NCBI GenBank assembly: GCA_002786025.1
Contig: NHNW01000027.1
Span: 186,001 to 250,000, forward strand
Length of the DNA: 64,000 nt
Direction of reading: 5' to 3'
From: Zasmidium citrigriseum
Lineage: Eukaryota; Ascomycota; Dothideomycetes; Mycosphaerellales; Mycosphaerellaceae
Below are positions 41,925-53,918 of the stretch, one piece after another. Position numbers and translations under genes: made by a program. Numbering within the stretch: position 1 is the first letter of the stretch; the number at the start of each line of letters is the position of its first letter. The notes beneath the pieces were generated by a model. That model made no database searches and was not told where the DNA came from. It was given only the letters and a program-made list of their open reading frames with translations.

Positions 41925-42871
41925 CCACCGTAGTGAAGTCTAGAGGGCGATTGGGCGGGTTCTCGGCGCACGCGGCCTTCGTTCGATTGTCCATATGTAA
42001 AGTCCTCATCCGGCATTCGCAGTTATCGCCGCGGTAGAACGCGCCCCGATGGGAGTCTTCCGTAGCAAACCCACGCTCCTCCTGAGCTCTGCCAACTGCC
42101 GCAGCGACAGCTCATATCTATCCACATTCTCCAAGATCTCCAGCATCTTGCGATTGCTGGTCTGATGCTTACCATACAGCTCAGCAATATTCGTTCGCAG
42201 TGGGCCTTCCACCTCTTCAGAGCAGTCTCTTTGTGGAAGTAATGAGATGCCCCGTGTTCGCAGCCGCCGTTCAAGCGTTGCTATCGATGTCTCTACATCC
42301 CGGGCTTGGTCTTTGATCTCGTCGCGGGGCTTATCGACGTCGAGTCTACGGCGCGGTCACAAGGCTGCGAGATAGCCTTGTGAGATATTTGCAACTATGG
42401 TTTCGAAGAGAGTGTCAAGTTGAAGTGCAGGTTGTTGCTGGAAAGTCAGATGGCAGGTGTCAGGGGCCGGTCTGGAAAGCGGGTCTGTGCGCGGCGTTCC
42501 AACGTCACCTCTCGACATTTCGGTCTCCTCCTTCCAACATCATCGTTCGTTCCTCTACAGCTTGGGTCAAAGTACCACTCCGGCTGTCTAGCATCTGAGA
42601 TACTTTACAATATGAATGTTCGAAGCAAAGTATCGCCGGATGTAGAGCTGCGCATTTTCACTCTGCTTACCTCCGAGATCCACCTGACTGGCTTCGTAGC
42701 AATGCGCTTACCTTCTGATCTAGACTGCCTATGAATGGCCTCTCGAAATCTCAAAATCGCATTAATCATGCATAAAAAGCGACATCCCGCGCGAACTTTC
42801 TAAATTCTCGGCATGCTTGAACTCCCACACAATACAATCTGCACATTCACTTGCCGCATCACACCAACACC
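41925..42871. other. Intergenic region with a possible gene remnant
   Basis: A minus-strand open stretch at 42003-42349 is listed separately. The rest shows nothing recognisable. Just before the next gene is CATAAAAAGCG near 42772, a TATA-like element about 100 bases upstream of the start at 42872. Confidence 0.4.
42003..42349 (-). pseudogene. Possible last exon or remnant encoding a coiled-coil segment
   Basis: The minus strand is open from an acceptor-like CCGTAG at about 42350 to the stop at 42003. It encodes about 115 residues of strongly helical, charged sequence, for example DEIKDQARDVETSIATLERR and ENVDRYELSLRQLAELRRS. This resembles the helical N-terminal regions of fungal NLR-like and related proteins. 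There is no convincing upstream exon with a start, so it is either a remnant or the 3' exon of a gene I cannot assemble. Confidence 0.3.
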
Positions 42872-43429
42872 ATGGCCACAATGAACACCACCAACCAGGA
42901 TATCTTGGACAAAATGAATTCATACTATTCGGTCTGGAGCTACGCCGCCATCGTCCTCGCTACCCGCTTAGTGGAGATCTACTTGCCCAAGGCATTCCAT
43001 CGCCTGACCGGTCGGAAGCTGCCACATTCAAAGTCTGGTTGGGAGACCCTCGCGTTCAGGTTCATTCCAATCTTACTGCTCGACACACTGCCATTCACCG
43101 GTGCCACAATATATCCACTCGGCATCAACATTGCGAATCCTTTGCCCAACTCCTGCCAGGTATGGGTGGAGCTCCTCGGTGCACAGGGAGCTCAATCATC
43201 GTGGCCGTGTCAACGAGATGCCATACTTCAGCTTATCAAGAAACGGCCTATCGACTTTAGAGCCCTTTTCAGCATTGCTGTGGTGCAGAAGGTGGTCTTT
43301 TGCTGTGTCAGCCTTATTGCGTGGCAAATTATGGTTTCATGCTTCCCACCACGGCCGATTGGGGAAGCGCACGAAGCACTCATAGGACAGCAAGGAAACC
43401 AGGCCGCCGAGGAGAAGTACGGACCATAG
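42872..43429 (+). CDS. Hypothetical membrane protein
   Basis: A frame of 185 residues from ATG 42872 (MATMNTTNQDILDKMNSYYS). Hydrophobic segments are SVWSYAAIVLATRLVEIYL, FRFIPILLLDTLPFTGATIY and VVQKVVFCCVSLIAWQIMVS, which suggests three membrane helices. A 72-nt stretch starting GTATGG and ending TTCAG inside the frame has no stop and could be an in-frame intron (about 43160-43231). A TATA-like element lies 100 bases upstream. No family recognised. Its stop is 20 bp from the stop of the leftward sugar transporter. Confidence 0.5.
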   Translation: MATMNTTNQDILDKMNSYYSVWSYAAIVLATRLVEIYLPKAFHRLTGRKLPHSKSGWETLAFRFIPILLLDTLPFTGATIYPLGINIANPLPNSCQVWVELLGAQGAQSSWPCQRDAILQLIKKRPIDFRALFSIAVVQKVVFCCVSLIAWQIMVSCFPPRPIGEAHEALIGQQGNQAAEEKYGP

Positions 43430-43448
43430 AGCGAGCCTCCGCGTCATC

Positions 43449-45199
43449 TCATACACCCTTCTCGCGAACCTCGCGATGCTGCACATCAATTGCATACTCC
43501 TCCTTCTGCTCCGCCGGTCCTTCGTATCCCTCCGATCCACCAACAGCGATCTGAGCACGAAGCTGTTTGCTCCTTCCAGCGACCATCCAAGGCGAGTCGA
43601 ACAACAGATTGATCCTTTCGAGTGATTGCTTGGACGTCTCTGGCAGCAAGAGCCAGAAGAAGACAGCATTGGTGAAGTTGCAAACGATGAAGAGGTAGTA
43701 GTACCGATAGCCGATGTTCGACATGGCGATAGGGGTGATTTGACCCTGTTGAGATATCAGATTTGGGGTAATATTTGGAAGCGGACGAGACTTACGATCA
43801 TCGTGTTGAACGCAAAAGTCGTCATCGTCGAAAGCGACACACCCTTGGCCCGCGTTCTTGTATCGAAAATCTCGGCCGGAATGATCCAGCTCAACGGGCC
43901 TACAGTGGCGGAGAACGTATAGTTGTAGATCCACGTCACGGCAATGAAGCCCCACTGGGCTGATAGATTGCCCGCATTGGCGTCGCCTGGTGGGAACTTG
44001 GCTAGCAGGATCGTCGCGATCAGGAAGCAGACCATGTGGACGAGGTTGCCGCCAATTAGAACCCAGCGTCGGCCGAGCCTGTCGATGAAGAGGAAACAAC
44101 AGAGCTCTCCAAAGAGTGCAAGCAAGTTGCTGATGCCTTGGTACTTGAGTGTATCTTGGGGAGGGATGCCTAGGCTGGTCAGTCTGGTCTTGAAATGCTG
44201 TGAAAATGAAATGGCGCACCGATTTTGGCAAAGATTGTCGGACTAAAGTATTGGATGGCCGACACGCCTGTCATTTGACCTGATGCTTGGAGGGCCACTC
44301 CAATCAACAATCTTCTGAATGTCGACTTGGTTCTGAAGAGTTCCAAATATGACTTGGCTTCGACCTCATGCTCGTGAACGATCGACTGCTTGATCTCGGC
44401 GGCTTCGTGCTGGACAAATTCGTCGGAGATGTCACCTTGTGCGTGAAGTCGGGCGAGAGTGTGTAAGGCTTTCTCTTCGAGACCCTGATCCATGAGCCAT
44501 CTGACATGTGCCGTTAGTACCTACAATGCATACGTATTTTCTGGTCAGTCTCACCGTGGACTCTCCGGGAACACCCAGATCAATGTAGCCAAGAAAATGG
44601 TGGGCAAGTTTTGCAGACCCAACGGGATCCTCCACTGGCCACTCGAAGTCTTCAAATGGATGAACGTCCCATACGTGATCCACGCCGCAACAAATGCTCC
44701 AATGCCAAGCATGAACTGCACAAGAGCATTGATCCGTCCGCGAATGGCAGGATGCGCGAGCTCAGCTTGATACAGCGGAACGATCATGGTCAGAATACCG
44801 ACTCCGAGACCTGCGACAAACCGACCGCCGTAAAGATAGTGCAAGTTCAATGCTGCGGTCTGAATGGAGCCTCCCACGAGGAATACCAACGAGCCGAAGG
44901 TCAGGGAGGCTCTACGGCCGAATCGATCGCCGAAAGGACCTGCTATGAAGGCTCCCACGACGGCACCGACGGTGAACAGCGAGACGACGAGGCCGGCTTG
45001 GACATCATCGGGCCGGAATCGGTCGATGAAGGTGTTGCTGGCGAGGACTCCTGCGATGACGCCCTAAGTAAAGAGGTCAGCAAGTGGACTTGATTGGAGT
45101 GTGTTTTGAGCCACGTACGAGGTCATATCCTAGGAGAAACGACCCCAAGGAGGCGAAGAGGCCAACCAGGACTTGGTAGACGGAAGGGTGAAGGGCCAT
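43449..45199 (-). CDS. MFS sugar porter (lactose/hexose permease-like)
   Basis: Five exons on the minus strand: 45119-45199, 44555-45063, 44220-44500, 43796-44169 and 43449-43745, giving 1542 nt or 513 residues. Sugar-porter motifs are present: GPFGDRFGRRASL after helix 2, PESPRWLMD at the end of helix 6, DRLGRRWVLIGG after helix 8, and PETSKQSLE after helix 12. The start MALHPSVYQVLVGLFASLGS leads directly into helix 1. It imports a sugar with protons across the plasma membrane. It is divergent from the beta-galactosidase-type gene across 491 bp, the same layout as LAC12-LAC4 in Kluyveromyces, which suggests a galactoside substrate. Confidence 0.92.
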
Positions 45200-45690
45200 G
45201 GTGAACAATTTTTGCGCTGAGCCAGACCTAGTGCGTAAGACGAGGACCTGACCAGGTGTGCACACGGTGTCGATTGACTTATATGAGTCTCCTCGAGATG
45301 TCCTTAGGCTGAATGGTACGCCACGTCCATGTATCCCGCAATGTGGCTGACTTGACACAGACCGTATCGTACGGGAAACAGCCAATCGCAACTTCGTTTC
45401 CCCGAGAACACTCCACTTCAACAGCCTGACCCCGTAACAAGGACCCCGTACAGGCGGGGTACAGCAACGGGCACGTGGTCTTCCCGAGCTATCGTTTTAG
45501 GACCTTCCATCGCCCAAAGAACAGAAAGACAGACAGCTGGCGAGCCAGACCCACAACAGCTTGTCGGCTTTGCAGCAGCTCTATTGGTCTGCTTTCCGCT
45601 CAGGATGGGAACGAATGGTCCAGTCTTGACTTATAAGTCGTTCAGTGCACCTCCTTCTGGCCTTTTGTGCCAGCGTTATACTTCTTTGCC
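45200..45690. promoter_or_regulatory. Divergent promoter with CGG palindromes and CreA-type sites
   Basis: The 491 bp between the sugar porter and the hydrolase hold two everted CGG repeats: CCGTA-TCG-TACGG at 45362-45374 and CCCCG-TACAGG-CGGGG at 45444-45459. Such palindromes are bound by dimeric zinc-cluster regulators, and one is encoded at 47571-49220. GCGGGG within the second site and GTGGAG on the minus strand near 45410 fit the carbon-repressor consensus SYGGRG. A TATA-like CTTATAAG is at about 45629. Binding is inference. Confidence 0.55.
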
Positions 45691-47521
45691 ATGGGACAGA
45701 TCGATAGTAACACCCCTGGACTGGCCATGACCAGCCACGAGACTCCTCGCATAGTTCAAACGCACAATGCAGGCCAACTCTACGTCCATGGAAAGCCGTT
45801 CCTCGTGCGAGGCGCCGAACTCCAAAACTCGTCATTCTCATCTCCAGAGCATATGTCCGGGCTATGGAAGAAGATGGTGGATATGAATGTCAACACAGTT
45901 TTGGGGAGTGTATCTTGGGAAATGATTGAGCCCAACGAAGGCGAATTCGACTTCACGATCGTCGATCAGATCCTCCAGGATGCCAGGGCGCATAATCTCA
46001 AGCTGATTTTGTTGTGGTTCGGTAGTTGGAAGAATGGTATGTGAGACGCTCGTAGGGTGGAGACAAGTGTTTACAGATGGAACAGGTATTTCAACGTATG
46101 CACCTTCGTGGGTGAAGATGTCGCCTTCTCGCTTCCCTCGAGTCGTCATTCGTAGCAAAGACGGAACATCCAAGACCACCGAGATTCTCTCTGCCGTCCA
46201 TGGAGAGACCGTAGACATCGATGCAAGAGCGTTCCAAGCCTTCATGCGGCATCTCAGAGAGGTCGACGAGGAGCATACCACCGTGATCATGGTTCAGGTA
46301 GAGAACGAAGTTGGGATTCTGGGAGACTCGCGCGATCGCAGCAATGAAGCCGAAAAAGTGTTCAATGCCGCGGTACCTAGCGACTTGGTCGAATTCCTGG
46401 CGAAAGACTGGCAGAATCTCCACAAGGATTTGAGGCAGAAGCTGGACGGCTTCGTTCGAAGTCATCCTCATATTTCGAAGGGCAAGTCGTGGCCCGCCGC
46501 CTTTGGCGAAAGCGTATACACGGACGAGCTCTTCATGGCGTATCATTATGCCCGCTTCCTCGATCGAGTCGCCCAGACAGGGAAGGCAGAGTATAATCTC
46601 CCCATGTTCGCGAACTTCTGGCAGAATTACGGAGAAGATCAAATGGCAAAACAGTATGCCACTCTCGCCGGCGGAGGCGATCTCCCAGGCGACTATCCTT
46701 CTGGTGGAGCCATCAGCAACGTTCTGGATGTATGGATGAAGTTCGCGCCTACGCTGGACTTTCTCTCGCCGGACACGTACCTCAACGACTATCATCGTAT
46801 CTGCTCCACATACCGGCATCGAAATCAGCCCTTCTTCATTCCGGAGCAGCGACGCGATGAGTACGGTGCCCGCCGGATATGGGCTGCTATTGGCGCTTAT
46901 CAAGCGATCGGAGCCTGTCCGTTCGCACTTGATACTTTGGAGGCTGCAAATTGTCCATACACAGCGCATTACGGCTTGCTATCTCAAGTCGAGGACACCG
47001 TTCTCGCTGCTCAACAGCGCCCGGGCTCCATAGTCGGCTTCTTTTTCGACGAGATCGACAACCCTGACGCATCCACCTTCCCGGCTCCTGTGGTGGAAAT
47101 GAACGGATTTGAAGTCAAAGTCGAGCGAGCCTTCACAACAGGTCCCCAAGGTCCAGGCTATGGGATCATCATAGACCTGGGAAGCCGAAAAGCCAACACT
47201 TCGACATTCCTGCTGATTGGAGCTGGATACCAGGTGAAGTTCCGGTCGCTCGACAAGGACGCCTATTACACTGGGATCCTGGACTTTGAGGAGAAGCGTC
47301 GAGATCTGGAGACGGGCGAGTATGTGACCGTGCGACGGCTCAATGGAGATGAGACGAGAAGTGGCCAGCAGGCTATTATGCCGAACTTTGTTCCTGATGA
47401 TGGCGGATTCCCGATCCATATTAACATACCAGCGGTTACGAGGATCGCTGAATGCACGGTGTACCATTTAAAGAGCGAGAATGAGCGAGTTCTTGTTTAT
47501 TGGAGAAAAGGTCGACGCTGA
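45691..47521 (+). CDS. Beta-galactosidase-type glycoside hydrolase (GH35/GH42-like, DUF5597 C-terminus)
   Basis: Two exons: 45691-46036 and 46086-47521, giving 1782 nt or 593 residues; the donor is GTATGT. The N-terminal TIM barrel reads LVRGAELQNSSFSSPEHM and VNTVLGSVSWEMIEPNEG, typical of GH35/GH42-type enzymes. IMVQVENEVGILGD carries the Asn-Glu acid/base pair, and PFFIPEQRRDEYG carries a candidate nucleophile Glu. The C-terminal 150 residues (YGIIIDLGSRKANTSTFLLI) match the accessory domain found in the DUF5597 group. There is no signal peptide, so the enzyme acts inside the cell on an imported galactoside or similar sugar. The start could also be 45667 or 45727. Confidence 0.85.
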
Positions 47522-47570
47522 TGAAAGTCGATCGAACTCGGGCGTGTTGTTGTCGACAATAGATCTTCAC

Positions 47571-49220
47571 TTATAACAGCTTGTGCAAATCCTCGCTACT
47601 CCAAGTCTCTGGTAGCTCGTTCAATGCAGCGGTCGTGATCTCACCCCGCCCATCGGCAGAGGAAGGCGATTTGTCGTCGCTACTTGGCCGGTCTTCAAGA
47701 GGAAGGGCGTACTCTACCAGCAATCGTAGGACCCAGCTACTCATGGCAAAAGTAGTGGATGCCGAGCTCGAGAGGCAGACCTTTTGGACGATGAACAAGC
47801 GTTGAATCTATGCTGTTGTCAGTGGGCTCTCAATATCGGAGCACATTGAAGCGTCACGTACCCATCTAGTGAGGCCAGGCCACAGCCGTTGAAGCTCGAT
47901 CAAAGCATCAAAATTGCAGACGAGTGCTTGACGAGAGGCAGATACCTCAGCCTCGCTGCCCTCGAGCAGATAGAATAGTAGGACCGATGAAGAGACGACT
48001 GTCATATGCCCCACTGTACCGTGAATGGCCCAGTAATCGTTCTGTGATCTCGCCAGTGCCAGCAACGAAGAGTACTGCAGAGCGTGCTCTCTGCACTGTT
48101 CGGCATAGACGTGTCTCTCTTGGCTGCCTGGACCCGGCGCCCCGAGGAAAGGGAAGAGCAAGAGTGTGGAGTAGTAATGGTATCCGAGAAAAAGATCGAT
48201 GAAGGTACCGCCGTGACCAGCCACCTTCCAAAGCTCGAGGTTCTCGGAACTGAAGCTGATGTTAGCTGGAAGCCCTGCCTCCCAGACCTGCAGCGAGCTA
48301 GCAAGCGATTCAGTTTCTGTGTGCAGTCGCTCGATCCTAGGCTGACCGCGGACGACGGACTGCAAGAGATTCTGAATTTGGCCAAATATCACAGCTATGT
48401 CAGTCTTGTACGCCCATAGGCCGCGCTCTTGGCAAGATCCGATATCTGATGCTCCGTATTTTGGAGTTTGAAAACGGTCCTCCCGGATCGCTGCATCTTT
48501 TGGCAATTCTTCAGCCCGGGTCTGCATGGGTAGTGTCAATCCGTAGGATGCCCATCGGTCTGCCATGAACAGCGATAGAAACACTCGCTTCTTGGTCTCG
48601 GCAACAATCGGATTGTCTTGGTCATTTCTCGTATTCAGCTGGAGTATCTGTGCCATCCGGACTGCCATTGCTGTTCAAAAATTCGCGTTAGTTCGGCAGA
48701 GACAGAGCGCAATGATATGCTCACCGTAGTAAAGAGCTTCTTTGTTGTACTGAGAGTCAGCACTGTAGCTGTTGGCTAGCAGTATACATGTTTGAACGCT
48801 CTCCAAGTCGACGTGTTCAACACGGGCCTGGAAGCAGGACTCCGCCTGCCGCAAGTACGAAGTCCCAAGTTCTTGGGTCGTGTCATCGTGAGCGAACCGA
48901 CAGCCCAGAGAGCAAATGGCGTAGAGAAGTGCTCTGTCGAGAGTATTGCTTTTCACCGCTTCCAGGAGCGAAGGAACGTGAAACAAGGAGTGCGGCCGGT
49001 CGTGCAAGCACCGGATATAGTGATCCACCAGCTCCAATGTAAATCCAGGCGCGAAGGAGAGAGGGCCATGGAGAGATTTGCGGGGATAGCGGTCGGCGCT
49101 CTCGGCGAGTGAACATTTTCGGGCCTTTGAACTGCAGTTGCTGCAGGAGTTTGACCTGGCGGTCGACCTGCACTTCAGCTTTCGTTCTCGGCACTGCAAG
49201 CATGCAGTCGGCGGCTTCAT
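47571..49220 (-). CDS. Zn(II)2Cys6 transcription factor with fungal_trans domain
   Basis: Three exons on the minus strand: 48725-49220, 47862-48670 and 47571-47807, giving 1542 nt or 513 residues. The N-terminus has ACLQCRERKLKC and then CSNCSSKARKC, the six-cysteine zinc cluster (C-x2-C-x6-C-x8-C-x2-C-x6-C), residues 7-36. The middle-homology region begins LELVDHYIRCLHDRPHSLFH and continues LLYAICSLGCRFA, as in fungal_trans proteins. Such factors bind paired CGG triplets as dimers. It converges with the beta-galactosidase-type gene (49 bp between the stops) and is the obvious candidate regulator of that gene and the porter. Confidence 0.92.
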
Positions 49221-50387
49221 CTCAAGAGATGGAGATGAACGTTAGTCTATGTCTGATAATATCGGAACGGGCATGATGGCCATTGAGAGCGTTCTGTTCA
49301 CCACTCTTGCAAGACAGAGGAAAGCCTGGGAGTACGTTTAGGACAGACAAACGAAAGAAGGAATACCAATGGATAGAAATGAGATGGTTGCCCCTGACTT
49401 CTCGATATGTCGTGTGAGAGATGAAGACTGGAAGATGTTTGAAGTTGTTTTGCTTGGAAGAGGAGACGGAGAAATGTTTTCCCGTACACGTGACCTTTCT
49501 CAGCCATTTGACCAATGAGAACTCACATCGTCAACAACAACTTCCTTGACACGCTCCTCACCATTGTGTACAACAATTGAACACCCATCGCTTCCTTCGA
49601 ACCCTCGTCGAACGTGGCAAGCACTCGCATGATGAAGATGGTCACACACGAATGAAATATGCTCGGCGATGCCGAAGACAACCCAAGGACATAAGAGTGC
49701 GGAAGACAAGGGACACCATGAAGCTCGCGAAGGCACAACCGCCTAGGCAAGGCTTTGTTATGGACGACGATGCCTTTTCAACACCGCGGAACGAGACTTC
49801 GTATCGACAGGCCAACCGTGAAAGGCATGCCGCATAACAATGGCCACTACCAAGACCCAGCTGAGCCGCATCGTCTTGGCACATACATGGCTCCAGTCCG
49901 AAACCCGAAGACTTTGGCCGACCAGCAGGCTGAAATGCTCGAAAATTGTTCATCTCCACGTGAAAGAGCACGCGGTAGCTGCAGACAAGACATTGGCATT
50001 TTAGGGTCCCCACAAAACTTTTGAAGCTGAACCACAACATCTCCTCGCCAAGTTCTTGTACGCCGAGCCGAATTCGCGTCATCAGGACAACGACCTGAGG
50101 CCGCCACTGAGCTAATCACCAGAGACTTCGCCTGGCAGACCTTGTCCCATATGTCTTGTGGAGTCTTATACTGACCCATGGCATACGTAGGCCAAACGTC
50201 CTGGCACATACGATCTTGTGATTTGGCATCCATGGTGGTGGCCAACACAGTGGAGACGGTGGTGCTGTAGCGACATGCGCGAACAGATCGATAAGTATTG
50301 CTACCCGCTCTTTTTCATCTCATCTCTTTCTTGTCCTCTATCCCCACATCTCCAGTCGTTCTCTCCGCATTGTTCTGTGCATCAATC
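49221..50387. promoter_or_regulatory. Divergent intergenic region, zinc-cluster gene / second sugar porter
   Basis: About 1.2 kb. Frames on both strands (for example 49642-50082, minus) lack motifs. The last 90 bases before 50388 are CT-rich, as in fungal leaders. It should hold the promoters of both flanking genes. Confidence 0.45.
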
Positions 50388-52648
50388 ATGGCGGACCCCA
50401 GGAAAACAGACGAGGAGGCTGCCATTCACATCGAACCCGAAAAGAGGCCCTCGCCATCGCATCTATCCTCTTCTGACGATGGCAGCAAGGGTTTCCATGA
50501 GAGTGCTGATGCCCATGATGAAACAGCTCGAAGGGCCAGCGTCGCCGCGCTCCTTCGTAACCCGCTCACGGGCATGAGCGAGGGAGATATCCTTCGAGAC
50601 GTCGACGCCTTTGTGCACGGACGGGGACTTTCAGAGCATCGCGAAGTCTTTCAGAAGGGCGCCCTCCTTGCTCGGGTCAACCAGCGGGACAATGGTTTCG
50701 AATCCGTCACGCAGCTATCGGAAGAAGAAAAGGAGATTCTCCGGTACGAGATCAATCATCGCTGGCACCAACCATTCATGCTCTACTTCCTGGTAGTTCT
50801 CTGCGCGGGCTCGGCGATTGTTCAAGGCAGTCAGTACACCCTAGACCACTACCTCATCTGAGACATTTACTGATACTAGTCTTCGTCGTTAGTGGACCAG
50901 ACTGCTGTCAATGGGGCTCAGGAGTTTTACTTCAACACCTTCAATATTCCTGCGGAAGCAGTCTGGCGACGGGGTCTCCTCAATGGTGCTCCCTACCTCT
51001 GCTCTGCTCTCATCGGTTGCTGGACGAACGCCCCGTTGAACAAGTTCTTCGGCCGCCGCGGAACGATCTTCATCTCCTGCTTCATCTCTGTTGTGACAGG
51101 TTTCTGGATGGCTGCAGCAGACTCGTGGTACAACTTGCTAATTGCTCGGTTTGCGCTTGGATTCGCAGTTGGAGCCAAGTCAAGTACGACTCCTGTGTAT
51201 GCGGCTGAATCAGCACCCAAGACCATCCGTGGTGCTTTGACCATGATGTGGCAGATGTAAGCACAGTCTTTCACATCGCATGGGAAATGTATAACGCTAA
51301 CATTTCCTAGGTGGACCGCTTTTGGTATCATGCTCGGCTTCGTTGCCTCCGTATCATTCCAGGATACAGACTTCCTAGGACCGAACACCCAATGGCGCTG
51401 GATGCTCGCATCAACCAGTATCCCGCCACTTATCGTCATGGTTCAAGTGTACTTCTGTCCCGAATCGTAAGTACCTTCTCTTCACGTCAGAGCGATATTG
51501 GCCCTGACACTAATGATCGCCAGACCCCGATGGTACATGGAGAAGGGCAAGTGGGACAAAGCCTTCAACTCCATGAGACGGCTTCGTTCACACGACATCC
51601 AAGCCACCCGGGACATGTACTATGCGTTCAAGCTCTTGGAAGTCGAAGCGGCCGAACGGGAAGGCAAGAATCTCTGGAAGGAATTCTTCTTGGTCAGGAG
51701 GAATCGTCGCGCAGCGCAAAGCTCGTTCTTTGTCATGTTCATGCAACAGTTTTGTGCCGTCAACGTCATTGGTGAGAAAATCCGCATTTCTCGTCAAGAT
51801 TATTCGAATGCTGACCCACTGAAGCCTACTACTCCACCAACATCTTCACCACGGCTGGCTTCACCACACCCAACGCCCTGCTGGTGTCGTTCGGAACGGG
51901 TGTGGTCAACTGGATATTCGCCATTCCAGCAATCTACACCATTGACACCTTTGGGCGCCGGAACTTGCTACTGGTGACATTCCCCTTGATGGCCTTGTGT
52001 CTGCTCTGGTGCGGGTTCTCATTCCTGATCCCGGATGATCCAGCTACGGGCCGGCCTACTGATGCCAAGCTTGGAAGTATTGCAGCTGCGATCTATGTCT
52101 TCATGGCCGTTTACAGTCCTGGAGAAGGCCCTGTTCCTTTCACATACAGTGCAGAGGCGTTTCCTCTGTACATCCGCGACGTTGGCATGAGCTTTGCGAC
52201 TGCGACTTGCTGGGTAAGCAGCCCACTATTTAGCCTTATAAACAACAAGATCGTGCTGACATGAAATGCGTAGGGCTTCAACTTCATCATCTCCTTCACC
52301 TGGCCCGCTCTCCAGGACGCCTTCACACCCACCGGTGGATTCGCCTGGTACGCTGCCTGGAACATCTTTGGCTGGGTCTACGCCTACTTCCTGCTTCCGG
52401 AAACCAAGAATCTCACTCTAGAAGAACTCGACAATGTCTTCAATGTCGGCAATCGGGAGCATGCGAAATACTTCTCCGATAAGCTGCCTTGGTACATGAA
52501 CAAGTACCTATTGAGGAAGGATGTGGAGCCATTCCCGGAGCTATTCCAATTCTCGGATCCGGAAGCTGAGAGGGAAAGGAGAGAGAGTATCAAGAGCGGT
52601 GGAAGGAAGAATAGCTTTAGAGCGGAAGAGAAGGATGTTGTTGCATGA
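50388..52648 (+). CDS. MFS sugar porter (second copy, maltose/hexose-permease-like)
   Basis: A multi-exon gene. Exon 1 is 50388-50829 and joins 50893 to give IVQG-MDQTAVNGAQEFYF; further introns lie near 51257-51310, 51468-51524, 51771-51825 and 52214-52273. The cytosolic N-terminus is long (about 135 residues), with RRASVAALLRNPLTGMSEGD and EEKEILRYEINHRWHQPFML. Sugar-porter motifs are NKFFGRRGTIFI, PRWYMEKGKWDKA, DTFGRRNLLLV and LPETKNLTLEEL. The extended N-terminus is usual in the fungal maltose/sucrose-like branch. It has a plasma-membrane proton symport role with unknown sugar, and is likely part of the same sugar-use group as its left neighbours. Confidence 0.9.
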
Positions 52649-52942
52649 ACGTGCTGACGTGAGGCTAGATGTTAGAGCTTCTAAACACGATCTGCATACG
52701 TTCGGCTGATCTACTTCGATTGTAAGCATATTATCGGAAAGATCTATACTATAATGACTTAACTCCGCTGGGAATCCACCTTCCTTCGTCGCAGCAATCA
52801 GCATACCGCTTGAGGCATAGCTTGGTAGCCTGGTTGCCTCCGACTTCGCTATCGAACAGTAACGACGACAGGACATCGAAGAGGTTAAATTATAAGAACA
52901 GGAGCGTCGATATTATGCCCTTGAGCAACGATAACGCACAGG

Positions 52943-53857
52943 ATGGAAGCTTCATCGAAAGTCATCACTCTGGTCACAGGAGGTAAGATTCCCTATTAGC
53001 TGCGATTTGCATGTGCCTATCTAATAGAGCATTTGCAGCGAGCAGTGGCATCGGTCTTGAGCTCGTAGCACAGCTCGCTGCTGATCCCAACAATCATGTC
53101 CTTCTTTGTAGCCGATCAGTCGAGAAAGGAGAGGCTGCAATGAAGATCGTCCTTTCTCAAAACCTGCCAGGCACTGTAGAGTTGCTGCAATTGGACGTTG
53201 CGAGTGAGGTATCGATCAATGCTGCCGCCAAGCTCGTCGAAGAGAAGCATGGAAGGTCAGTACCCACCATGCATCTTACAATCATGACTGACCTACTCCA
53301 GACTCGACGCCCTCGTCAACAACGCCGGCATAGGCTCAACCTCCCTCCCCGCCCATGAAGCATTCCCCAAAACCTATCTCACCAACACCATCGGACCATA
53401 CATGGTCGTCGAGGCTTTCATCCCACTACTGAAGAAATCCATCACCACGCCCCGCATCCTCAACGTCTCTTCAGGTGGCGGCTCAGTGGGCAGGCGCCTT
53501 GACAAAGCAGCACCCAACCACGGCCGTGGCATGTGGGGCTTGCCATACTGTGCTAGCAAGGCTGCATTGAATCTCATCAGTGCGACACAAGCGGTCGTGT
53601 ATAGAGAGATGGGAATGAAGGTTTTTGTGTTCTCGCCGGGGTTTGTGGAGAGTAATTTGGGACCGCATAATCGGGTGGAGAATGTAAGTTTGAGCATCGA
53701 ATCTCGTTGAGGTTGTCATGACTGGAGCTAATGACAGTCTAATTAGGGAGCTCAGAGTACGGAAGACGGCACGAGACCCATGTTGGCGATCTTGAAGGGG
53801 GAGAGAGACGATGAGCATGGATGCTTTCTGACTAGGGATGGGCAGTATCCTTGGTAG
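52943..53857 (+). CDS. Classical short-chain dehydrogenase/reductase
   Basis: Four exons: 52943-52982, 53039-53255, 53302-53683 and 53747-53857, giving 750 nt or 249 residues. The cofactor loop is joined across the first intron as LVTGG-ASSGIGLELVAQL (TGxxxGxG). LDALVNNAGIG is the NNAG strand, ILNVSSGGGSVG carries the catalytic Ser, and LPYCASKAALNLIS carries YxxxK. RSVEKGE after the second strand suggests NADP(H) preference. The substrate is unknown. The gene converges with the gasdermin-like gene; the stops lie about 60 bp apart. Confidence 0.9.
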
Positions 53858-53918
53858 GCGGCAGAGAGCCTGGCCGGCAGACCTGTGGTTTGACTATGCA
53901 TACACCCTGATCGCAAGC

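Noticed and set aside
49642..50082. 146-codon minus-strand frame between the zinc-cluster and porter genes
   Set aside because: No motif, no signal, and a second overlapping frame; most likely promoter DNA.
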